A DNA stretch of 64,000 nt, taken from NCBI GenBank assembly GCA_026225945.1, contig JAMJFZ010000199.1, positions 68,860,501-68,924,500 of the forward strand. The letters are read 5' to 3'. Origin of the DNA: Cricetomys ansorgei (taxonomy: Eukaryota; Chordata; Mammalia; Rodentia; Nesomyidae). Positions within the stretch are counted from its first letter, which is position 1. Each line of letters starts with the position of its first letter. Below are positions 54,393 to 64,000 of the stretch, one piece after another. The notes below the pieces were generated by a model, which was given only the letters and a program-made list of their open reading frames with translations, searched no databases and was not told the origin of the DNA. A program made the translations under genes and the position numbers.

Positions 54393-56604
54393 ACACTATT
54401 AAAATGACAAGTAAATCAAAGCTTAAGAAAGTAACAAAACCACCCCAAGGTTCATTCACAAGATAACAAAAAATTGTACTAGTATATTTACTGAGTTGAA
54501 GGCCATTAAGCCAAGTTTTAAGCTGCCAACAGATTATACACAGTTACACAGGAGAACAGCAGAGCTTAATCACTTTTTACCACAGTAGGCAAAAGTAATT
54601 TGGTTGCCTTTCACTGTTAAATGTTAAATAGGCTTCTGCCTTAAGGACAATTTGTATCATTTTAGATACAAGTGACAAGAAACTCATCATTACCATGGAA
54701 GGAAAAAGGGTCATCAAGAGATACGCTTGTGACTCATATCTCAATGAAGTAGTGAATTTAAATCCCAATGGTAGATGCAGGCCATGCTCACACTACCATA
54801 AGGGAAAGTATAGTTCTCAAGGATCTGATAACAATCCAGGCTTCCATTGGAATTGATACGAAACTACTAATTTTCAGATATTTCTGAGAAATAGTTTTAA
54901 TAATTACAACAACAAAAATCACTGCTTTACTAAAAAAACCCTCCAAATAGCACAGCTGCATCATCTTTGCTGCATTCCTGAACATCTGCCTCCTAAAACA
55001 TACAATGCAGATACCCGGGGCTCACATGGGCCATGTCCTACATGCTGTATTGGGAAATTTACAAGGCCAGAAAGAGGTCTTGACAACCCTTGTAGGAAAA
55101 CAAGACAACAGAAATGCCACCAGGAAGTTACTTCTTGACCTGTCATGCATTTAAAAGCCAGCAAATGGGCAACAAAAGATGGACTAGTTAAGATAGTGGC
55201 TCAAATTGTGTCAACTGCAAGACACAAAACCTGCCCCCCAAGTTATCACTTCTGGACAGTGGACAGCACATACACTGATAATCAGTATGGCTATAAACTG
55301 CTTGGAACAATCTAGAAGCATCTAGCTAGAGTTAGTTTTGTGAGGTGCCTTGATTGACAGGAAGCCTGTGCAAGTGCAGCGCAGTGCAGTGCAGTACCGG
55401 TTGGAGGAGGTTCAAGGGAACAGAAGACCAAAGGGAGAAAGCGCCTAGCTTTCTTAACTTTATGTTGGCAGTGATTGACTCCTTTACAAAGAGGCAAAAG
55501 AAGAAAGAGAAAAACAGAAATAAATTATTTCAATACAAAAACAACCAGTTAATTTTAAAGCTAAACCTATAAAAACAAATACAAAATTGAAATGCTTTTA
55601 TCAGAGCACTGGCATACTTTATTTCTTACTGTCATTGACTTGTAGTTTAAAAAGAATTATTTGTCTTACTAAAGATTAACACTAGATACAAAGACAACTA
55701 ATAAACAGCTACAAGCTCGTCCAGGTCAGCCAAGTAACAAATAACGCAACCAAAATAAAAGAAAAAGAAAAGACAGTAACAAAAAACAAAGACTAGTAAA
55801 TAACTTAAGGATCAAGAACATTCTATGAGTTTGTGAACATTTAACATTTGTCCATAAAAGAAAGAAATCTAAGAAAACTGTTAAGAGCTTTATGAGCAAT
55901 TACAGACTCGTGATCAGGAGTACCTTATTATAAACTCATGATGAGGATGTCCGACTACAGAAGCTGCAAAGCCACCACATACCCACTCATTTGCTCATCC
56001 ATGTGCTTAAAACTTATCAAGGGATTCACTCTCGATGTGAAGGAGTGAGGACACAGAAATGCTACAGTATAGCAATGGCAGTAGAGACACACATCAAATC
56101 GAGCCCTTAAGACATAACAGACATAGTGTGACCAACACAGGCAGTACAGAGAGGCACAGGATGCCATCAGTAACAGCCTTGACTTGAAGCGTGGGCCCAT
56201 GGAGAAGGAAGGTTAGGAGAGTTTGGCCATCAAGAAGGCAATGATCTCAGTATCAATACATAAAGAAGAGAAACGAGAAGAAGTGAAATTAAAATTAGCA
56301 GTATTTTTCAAGGGGCATGTTTTGATTTCAGTGACAGTTACTGACTATTTAATCTTAGTGCTTGGTCTGAAAAGCCACTCTCAGTTTCTGGACTTCCTAC
56401 AAGATGGCTCTGGCCAGACAACAAAACACTCCATTTGATGCTGGATGGACTATGGACTGTGGTGGGAGGAAGGAGGATCAGGATCAAAGAGCTATGTGGG
56501 ACATTACTGAAATGAAACAGTATGGATATGAATGACAATATTACATCTGTCAGTATGAATTTCCTGATTTTGAGAATTATGCTCTGACTATAGAAGATGA
56601 TGTC

Positions 56605-56745
56605 TGAAGCCAGGTATAGAAGTGCATGCTTATAATCCCACAGCTTGGGAGGTGGAGGCAGAAGGATCAGAAGTTGAAGGTCTGTCTGGGCTGTGACATG
56701 GACCCCATATCAAAAAACAAAAATAAAAAAATACAAACCAAGCCA
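56605..56745 (+). mobile_element. B1-like SINE, degraded
   Basis: GCCAGGTATAGAAGTGCATGC to GGGAGGTGGAGGCAGAAGG. Confidence 0.65.
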
Positions 56746-58144
56746 AAATGAACTAGATTTGAGTCAAAAATATCTAAGTTTTTAACTCACAATTCTTAGA
56801 ACCATTTTCTAAGAATGTACAGTGAAAAAATAAAAACATAAGGAGCCCAGCAGCTCCACTACTCATACTGGCAGATTCCACTTCTTAGAGAGAAGCAGAA
56901 GCTCCCTCCAGTGAAGAGCAGAAGGAAGAGGCACTGGCTAACGGGCACAGTGACTACTGTCCATGTCTTGCTGTTCTTAGTTCTCTATAACTTAGACTAT
57001 TTCTAAACAGGTAATATTCTTTATCTTTACTTAAAAACAAGAAGATTTTAAAATGTAAATATTTCTTGAGTAATACTGAGATTAACTTGCTTCATTAAAA
57101 AAAGGGTTATGAGGCTTCTTAACTTACAGAAGATAATTATTGCTTTTTGAACATCTACCATGAGTTAGGCATACTGTGTAGGAGCTAAGAGTATTAAGTA
57201 AAATAGAGCCGTGGACTTAGGTCCTTATACAGGCGAAAGATAAACTAGCAATATGCATGCAAGCACAATGAGGGCACACATAACAGGAGTATGGGGGTAT
57301 GTTTGTGTAGATCTGAAACTTTCAACAGATCAATCATTTAAAGATTATTTTGCAAAGACATCAAGAGAATAGGAAGTGGGCATCCCCATAGCAACATGCA
57401 CAAGCAGGGTACAGAGCAGAAACTCAGGCCATATCTCTGCAAAGGCTAAGAGGTCACTGGTAAGGAACAACAAAGAGTCAGACAGAACAAGCTTACAGAT
57501 TGTGAGGATGTGAAAGACGGCAGGTAGTGTGCATCAAAGAGTGTAGATCTCACAGCTAATGTTCAGGCTTTGCTTTCATTCTGAGTGACATAAAGGAAAG
57601 AAAAGAAGCAAGGGCTATATACCATAGTTGTCTCATTTTACAGGCTTCCTGGGAGCAGCCAAAGGGAGTTGGCAGAACAGCAACTATCAAGGAGAATGAG
57701 GCAGTGAATGGGGTAGTATGGGAGGTAGAGACAATCAGGATCTACACTGCACGGAACTGGAGGGGGAGGCAGAGGGCCAATGGAGGGAGGGAAGCCACTT
57801 AGGGAATGGTGGAGGCCCAGAGCTGGCTCTGCACAGGCACCAGGATTCAGCTCCAATGTGCTAGGCATGAGGTGCTCATTGAACTCCTAAGAGCAGGTTG
57901 GTAAGCAGGCAGGCCACAGACTGAATCTGTGGAGCAGAGGAGAGACACAAGTTTAATTAAACCATAAAAGGAAAGAGATCCTACAAGAGAGGTGCAAAGA
58001 CTTGACAGCAAGAGGCCTAAGGACTCAGAATGGTCCTTGACATGAAGAGTTGCCAATGAGTGAGGCATTCAGTGGCCAAGATGCACTGAGCCCTCAATAG
58101 GAAAATCCTGTTGGGGGAGGGAGTGGGAGGGGCTTGAATGGGAT

Positions 58145-58545
58145 GTCACACTGCTCTATTCCATTTCTTTTGTTGTGATAAAATATCCCAACAAAACGTA
58201 ATTTAGTGGGGAAAGGTTAATTTTATCTCACAATTCCAGGTTACAGTCCATCACTGTAGGAAGTCAAGGCAAGGACTACTTGAAGCAATACTCAAATCCA
58301 CAATCAAAAGCAGAGACATAATGAATTTGTGCATGTTCATACTGCTTAGCTCCCTTTCTCTATTCCTATATAATTCAAGACTCAAATCTAGGCAACGTTG
58401 CTACCCACAATGGGCATGCCTCCCCACTCCAATTAACATAATTAAGTTCTCCAGAGGAATGCCACAGGCCAACTTGATATAGATAATCCTTAACGCTTTC
58501 TTCCCAGGTGATTCTACATTATGTCAAGTTGACAATTAAAATTAA
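58145..58545 (+). mobile_element. Rodent medium-frequency repeat, copy 2
   Basis: TTTTGTTGTGATAAAATATC, TTACAGTCCATCACTGTAGG, CCACAATGGGCATGCCTCC, terminal TGTCAAGTTGACAATTAAA. Same family as the 4.4 kb copy. Confidence 0.65.
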
Positions 58546-58546
58546 C

Positions 58547-58705
58547 CATCCATAGCCAGGGCGTGGTGGTACATGCTTTTAATCCCCAGTACTCTGGAGA
58601 GAGCAGGAGGATACCTGTGAGTTCAAGGCCAGCCTGGTTTACACAGTGAGCTCCAGAACAGCCAAAACTATACTGTAGTGAGACTCTGTCTCTAAAAACA
58701 AACGA
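58547..58705 (+). mobile_element. B1 SINE
   Basis: GCCAGGGCGTGGTGGTACATG directly follows the preceding repeat; ends GACTCTGTCTCTAAAAAC. Confidence 0.85.
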
Positions 58706-59034
58706 ACTAATCAAACTGACACATGTATGAAAAGCTGTTTTCCTGTTTCTCAAGTAGGAAAACTCCCCGAGGGAGTGTCTGTAAAGTATTCCAACCAAAA
58801 GAAGGAGAAATGATAAAATTTGAATGCTGCCACTTTGTGGCTAAGGTATATATGTCAATAGCTCCCAACATTAGGTGAACCATTCACAGAGAGCATCACA
58901 GAGCACAGATTTGATAGTGGCTGGGCCCCAACCCATCGACTGATTTTTATTTATTTATTTTTGGTGACAAGAACTCACTATGTAGCACTTGCTATGCAGG
59001 TAACATTAGCATGAGCAAGTCAGCAGGCTGCATC

Positions 59035-59178
59035 CTACATGATTTCTGTTTAAGCTCCTGCCCTAACTTCCCTCAATGACAGACTGTGGTCTGGAAGTAT
59101 AAGCCAAATAAACCCTTTCTTTCCCTAAACTATGTTTAGTCAGTGTTTTATTACAGTAATAGAATAAAAATTAGAGCA
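59035..59178 (+). mobile_element. MaLR-type LTR 3' fragment
   Basis: ACTGTGGTCTGGAAGTATAAG then CCAAATAAACCCTTTCTTTCC, typical of the MT/ORR1 polyA region. Confidence 0.6.
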
Positions 59179-60529
59179 TTACAAACGAACAACAGGAGGA
59201 CCTGGCTGGCAGACAGGAGAGGCAGGGAGGAAACTGAACAAGGATGCCTTGTTTCATTCTTGTCTGGATAAAACTAAATAGAAAGATGGGCGATATGGTG
59301 TTTACACATTGAGCGCCTGATGGCATTTTTATATTTAGAGAGGAAGGAGCTTGAAAACCATTTGCTTTGGAATAATAACAGAATTACAGGCATATATAAG
59401 AGCTAGAGGCAAAGGTAAAATGAAACTAGCTGTAAGCTTTGGCTGCTGAATCTGGGTGATAAGTATGTGGAAAAATCATTTCACCATTCCGTCTTCTCTT
59501 TTCTATATTTAAAGAAATTTCCAGTGAGAATTTCAAAGTATTTATCTACCTCTAATGCTTGTTTTAAACCAAAGTCTGAATTTAACATAATTACTAAGCA
59601 GTTACTAACTAAGAAGCTCTCAGGTGGGATGCTTTTGAAGTTTTTCCTGTTCTTTAACATTAAAATTAGCATTTGTTTGATAACTAGCAAGATGATGCTT
59701 AGGACTCTTGCACTCTATGTTGAAGTTTACTAATTACTGTTTTTATCAGTTTAGCTAGGAGGTTAAGGTTTGTGAGCTGAGAATACTTAAAAGTACTGTC
59801 TACTCTAAACATACACTTTTGTAGAGACAGAAATACCTTTTTTGTTTAAAATACTCTGTCATACTGTTTCATTTTCCTCCTGGTATGAAGGGTGTTGGGG
59901 AAGACAAAAAAAAACAAACCCCACAGAGCTGAATAACAGATCCACAAGACTATTTGTAAAAACAGAAGTCCTCATTGCTTAGCCTTTCTGATGGGAAAGT
60001 GGCTTGGCCACCTAGTGCTGGGCAGGCTACCAGTCACATATGAAAGTAGGGAGTTCAATATCAGGGGAAGGAGGAGGAGTCTCCATCTCTGGCTCTCTTC
60101 CAGAACACTATTTCTCAACCTATGATGTTGGTATTCCCTTGCACCTGTGACCTTTGAGTGCTTGAGACCCTTCAGGACAATGCAGGAAAGCAATGTGATT
60201 AAGCAGCACCCTCAAATCTCACTAGTAGCAGGCCAAACTCTAATGACATCAAAGTAGGGGCAGGAGCAACATGGGTGGGCTATCTCATCACTCTTGGCCT
60301 TACCCATGCACACCATCACCAGCCAGAGAGGCTCCAGATGCCAGAGAAATGGAAGCTTCTCAATGGCTTAGAGTTCCTCCTAAACTAACCCACCAAGTCA
60401 GAACATGTTTATTGTGACCATTGAGACTAGTTTTCCACATTTTCAAGAGTATGCCTATAATAGCTAAATGAACATATCATCAGTAATAATCATAAAGCAC
60501 ATAATTTACAACAATGAACTTTTCTCCGA

Positions 60530-60725
60530 CAGTACCAGGGATTGAACATAATGCCTGACATATGCCAGGTAAATGTTCTACCACTACGCTACACCTCCAG
60601 ACCTTAGAAAAAATATTCATACAGTCTCATTTAGGCTTCTTATAGAGTCTAGCCTCAAACTTATAATTCTCCTGCCTTAACCTCCTGAGAAACTGGGATT
60701 GTAGATTTGTGTCACCACATATGGC
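60530..60725 (-). mobile_element. B4-type SINE
   Basis: Reversed ID part (CCAGGGATTGAACATAATGCC ... CCACTACGCTACACCTCC) and B1-like part (CTGCCTTAACCTCCTGAG). Confidence 0.7.
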
Positions 60726-60834
60726 TCCCAAATGAACTTTTATGTATTAGTTAGTTAGAAATACTCGAAAGTTAGGGAAAGGGTTCCCCACCCTACACTT
60801 TTAAATTCTGAATAGTATTTAAATCAAGCATTCA

Positions 60835-61043
60835 GAGCCATGATGGTGCATGCCTGTAATTCCAGCACTTGGAAGGCTTACGCAAGAGAATCACAATGAG
60901 TCCAAGCCAGGCTGGGTTACATAGTAAATTCTATCTAGCCTAGGCTTCAGAATGAGATCCTATCTCAAAATTAAAAAAAAAAAAAAGAAAGAAAGAAACA
61001 AAGGAAGAAAAGAAAAGAAAAAGAGAAAAAGGAAAGGAAAGCA
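60835..61043 (+). mobile_element. B1-like SINE with expanded purine tail
   Basis: CATGATGGTGCATGCCTGTAA to GAGATCCTATCTC, then A13 and irregular GAAA/GGAA units to about 61043. Confidence 0.75.
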
Positions 61044-63569
61044 TTTGGCAGCAGAATAGACAACTTTGGAAAGCATGTCACAATGGAAGCTAGATGGTAA
61101 GATTAGGTATAAGTAGCTCTTTCAAACTGAACAAAGGACAGACTTTTGAATTTGAACAGAAATGTCAGCACTTTATTATTCCTGCTAAATGGTGAATATT
61201 TCTATAATGGAAACATACATTAAAATATTACTTCCCTGCACACATCAGGATTCTGAAATGATCAATGGGGTCTAATGAAAAGAAAATGAGTTCTTAGAGT
61301 TCAAGGTTTGTGCTTCCAGCAGGCTATTTATTACTACTACATGAACCTGGCCAAACCACTTAAATGCTGAGAGAGGTGATTTTCTCACCTGCAGAACACG
61401 GATATTAATAAACAAGACAACGCATGTGGATAAATCAGGCATAATCCCTAAGCATGTAAATAAGTACTTGTCTTTGCTGAACAACAGCAGAGCAATCAAT
61501 GGACAATAGACAACAGTATGCAAGAGTCCACAGGGGAGAGATGCAGGGATGATTACAGACTCCCAAGCCTGGCACTTCTCAAACCTGTACAGTTCACAGA
61601 CCACTCAAGCATATTTGAAATGTTCTAAGATTTGAAATGAAGCGGGCTGATACAAATAACATTTATTTTGCTAAATGTTTTCTTGGTAGTTAGAATAACT
61701 TTCAGTCACAAATTCAAAATACCTAAAAAATAATCCTATGTAAATATAATTAACCATAATTATATATAACTATATATAATCAACTATAATCAAACTACAA
61801 TCAAAATAATCTATTAAAAACTTTTACATGTATAATGATTATTTAAAAAGTTATCTCAAAGTAATACATGTGTCCTTTAAGCACAGAAATCAAAGCAAAT
61901 ACTTCTGAGAAACAAAAAGAAAACTGCAGCAATTTCCATAGAGATATATAAAAAAGAAAAATTATAATCTGTAGTCCAATTATGCATTGTCCAAACACCA
62001 AACAAGGGCCACAGACTAACATAATGATAACCATCATGGACTCCTACTCACATTTGAGGTTTGGGGGCTCAGTTAAGCACCCGCTTATTCTTAGAAAACT
62101 CAAATACAAAAAAACCCACCAAACACAATTAACCTTTCAAAACATTTTAAATCAGCTTTACTCTTTGGTCTAGGAAATGCCCTCACACAAACGCTGTTCC
62201 AGAGGCAACCCAAGCTCAAGGGCCACTTGAGGGCACTCAGGGCACACTGGTAGATCCCTCAAGATAGCCTGTGACACTGGCCATATAGACAGGGCCAAAG
62301 TTTTGCCTGAACTCACAAAAGACATTTAAAACAAATAACAAAAAAAAAAAACAATGATTAGTCTTTTTAAAAAAATTTGCTTCACCGTAAGAATAATATG
62401 CCCAGGGAAACACATTAATCTAGCAGCTACCTTTGTAAAACTGTCGATTTCATTTTTATAGCGAAATAGTTGGAATTTCAAAGGTAAACCCTTCGAAAAA
62501 AAATACTGGACAATATCCAGCCTAAGGCATCCCCATGCAATAAGCATTTGCTGAGTGCATTCATGTCTACCTGGTAAGCTGTGTCATGGGTGAGGCAGGG
62601 TGTAGCAGAAAACTGAGTACTCAGACTATATCCAACTCCACTGGCCTGCACAAAGCAGGCTCACTGTGGCAGTAGATACAGAAGGCTACAGGCCCAGCAT
62701 CAACAGAATTATAGTGCAGAGGGTCAGCATCTCGTTCCACATGGGAAACAAACAGCTAAGTTGAGAAATAATCTTGGGATTTGGTTATATCACAGCACTG
62801 TCAGCTAGGCATCACATTAACAAAAACATTCCCAAGGATGCCAGACCAGCACCTGAAGTCAGTGTGCACAGATTCCAGGCTAGGTGGATACTGCTTTATA
62901 GTCTGTGAAGACAGTATTTACAAGTCTGACTGCCTAGGACTGATCTGTCAATGATCACCCCTGGACACTGAGCACTCCTCTCTGCCTAGGACTGGGAACT
63001 ATGTAGTGATGATTAAGGACCAAAGTACTGCCTGTCAGCTTTCAGAGATGGAAAGATTTTTGTGTAAGGAAGGAAAGAACAAGATAATGGGACACCTCCA
63101 GGAGAGCTATACAGAATAGGGTGGACATAACCCCCAGCATAATGTAATGAGAAGCAATGTGGCTGAGAAAAAAGTGGGGAGTGGAAAGGCAGGCTGAAGT
63201 CAAAGGATGGCATGAACATCTGAGCTAGACAGAGTCTGATAGACTCTTGAGTGTCATCTGGTAAGCACAAATTTTTTACTGAGTTTTTTTCTGAAAGAAG
63301 TAACTCAGAAGAAAACACAATTCCTCCTCAGACACTCCAGGAGAATAAAACAAGGCAGAATCCTAAGAAACTAAAATGGAGTTTGCACAATGTTTCTACT
63401 TTTGCTCATTGTATATGTTTAGAACATTTTGTAACCCCTTGGTCTTCAGTCCCCTCATCTTATACTAAGATGATCTCAGCAGTCTGTTAGAAGGATTTCA
63501 TGAGTTAACCCATAGAAAATAACACAGAACATAAAGCGAAGACTAGAACACAATAGCACTTACTAAAAA

Positions 63570-63690
63570 CCAACCACTCAGACATGGCAGTGTACACCAA
63601 TAATCCCAACATTTAGGGGACTCAGTAGGAACAACAAGAACTTCAGGACAGCTTAGGCTACAAAACAAGATTTGGGTTTCAAAAAACTTG
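63570..63690 (+). mobile_element. B1-like SINE, degraded
   Basis: GACATGGCAGTGTACACCAA to CTACAAAACAAGATTTGGG. Confidence 0.55.
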
Positions 63691-63723
63691 GCCAACTTTT
63701 TATTTCTGAAAACCGGGGCTGGG

Positions 63724-63861
63724 GTGGTGGTGGTGGTGGTGGTGGTGGTGGTGGTGGTGGTGGTGGTGGTGGTGGTGGTGGTGGTGGTGGAGGAGGAGGA
63801 GGAGGAGGAGGAGGAGGAGGAGGAGGAGGAGGAGGAGGAGGAGGAGGAGGAGGAGGAGGAA
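63724..63861. repeat. (GGT)22-(GGA)23 compound trinucleotide repeat
   Basis: About 67 bp of GGT/TGG units followed by about 70 bp of GGA/AGG units without interruption. On the gene's sense strand it reads TCC then ACC units. Confidence 0.97.
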
Positions 63862-64000
63862 GGGCTAGCTGGCTGGGAAGTAAAATGCAGAACTTTGATA
63901 CCAATAACTGCTGAAAGAAACCAAGGCTCCAACCTGAATGAAAAGGATATAAGAGCCTTAGGGCCTAGGATCTACATAATACTCCGATGCTCCCGAGCCC

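Larger units (their letters stand above)
54306..64000 (-). other. Intron upstream of box 6 (partial)
   Basis: At least 9.7 kb. The preceding coding exon (ending ...THAVSVS plus G) is outside. Contents: SINEs at 56.6, 58.55, 60.5, 60.8 and 63.6 kb, a rodent medium repeat at 58.1 kb, a MaLR fragment at 59.0 kb and the GGT/GGA tract at 63.7 kb. 54.4-56.6, 59.2-60.5 and 61.1-63.5 kb show nothing recognised; 57.2-58.1 kb resembles worn ancient repeat. Confidence 0.87.

Noticed and set aside
59467..59733. Overlapping ORFs on both strands in AT-rich DNA
   Set aside because: No homology recognised; overlapping opposite ORFs of this size are expected by chance.
60100..60170. Possible third URR1-like element (TTTCTCAACCTATGATG)
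   Set aside because: Only one end resembles the family; the rest does not follow and no partner terminus was found.
63543..63932. ORFs of poly-Ser/Thr, poly-Pro and poly-Gly
   Set aside because: They are the GGT/GGA microsatellite translated in three frames; no start context or flanking domain.
54306..64000. Search for the exon ending ...THAVSVS before box 6
   Set aside because: Not found; the intron continues past the right edge.

Overview
The window is nuclear DNA from a rodent, and one gene accounts for all the coding sequence I can support: PTK2, encoding focal adhesion kinase (FAK), read on the minus strand. Both ends of the gene lie outside. Twelve constitutive exons and two neuronal microexons are present, all with GT-AG introns and matching reading phases. 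They encode FAK residues 393-833 (human numbering, counted exon by exon; K454, M499, D546, D564 and Y576/Y577 all land on their known positions). This covers the Tyr397 autophosphorylation/Src-docking site, the entire tyrosine kinase domain, the PR2 SH3-binding motif and most of the linker towards the C-terminal region. The FERM domain (upstream) and the Tyr861/PR3/FAT region (downstream) are not in the window.

Layout in gene order (high to low coordinate): 64.0-54.3 kb intron ending in a compound GGT/GGA repeat; box 6 microexon at 54.3 kb; Tyr397 exon at 48.2 kb; box 7 microexon at 47.0 kb; kinase N-lobe exons at 45.9, 40.8 and 37.7 kb; C-lobe exons at 35.8, 34.3, 31.5 and 29.0 kb; an 11.7 kb intron; then linker exons at 17.2, 11.4, 7.3 and 5.4 kb, and a terminal intron running off the left edge.

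Two regulatory layers stand out. First, the microexons flank the Tyr397 exon, are multiples of three, sit in phase 1 and carry motifs of neuronal splicing control (UGCAUG on both sides of box 6; a UCUCUC tract plus UGC before box 7). Second, the large intron between the last kinase exon and the exon holding Met693 is where the FRNK transcript (the separately expressed FAK C-terminus) is known to start. A CpG-richer, SINE-free block at 17.80-18.29 kb, ending in a perfect minus-strand GTAAGT donor about 550 bp before the Met693 exon, is a good candidate for its promoter and non-coding first exon.

The rest is intronic DNA packed with rodent repeats: B1, B2/B3, B4 and ID SINEs, old L1 fragments with SINEs nested in them, MaLR-type LTRs, two URR1-like hAT elements and many microsatellites. 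Several B1 copies share an unusual variant block, which suggests a muroid rodent other than laboratory mouse (inference). No second protein-coding gene, RNA gene, CRISPR array or bacterial-type element was found. Repeat boundaries are approximate to about 10-20 bp and family names come from recognition, not database search.
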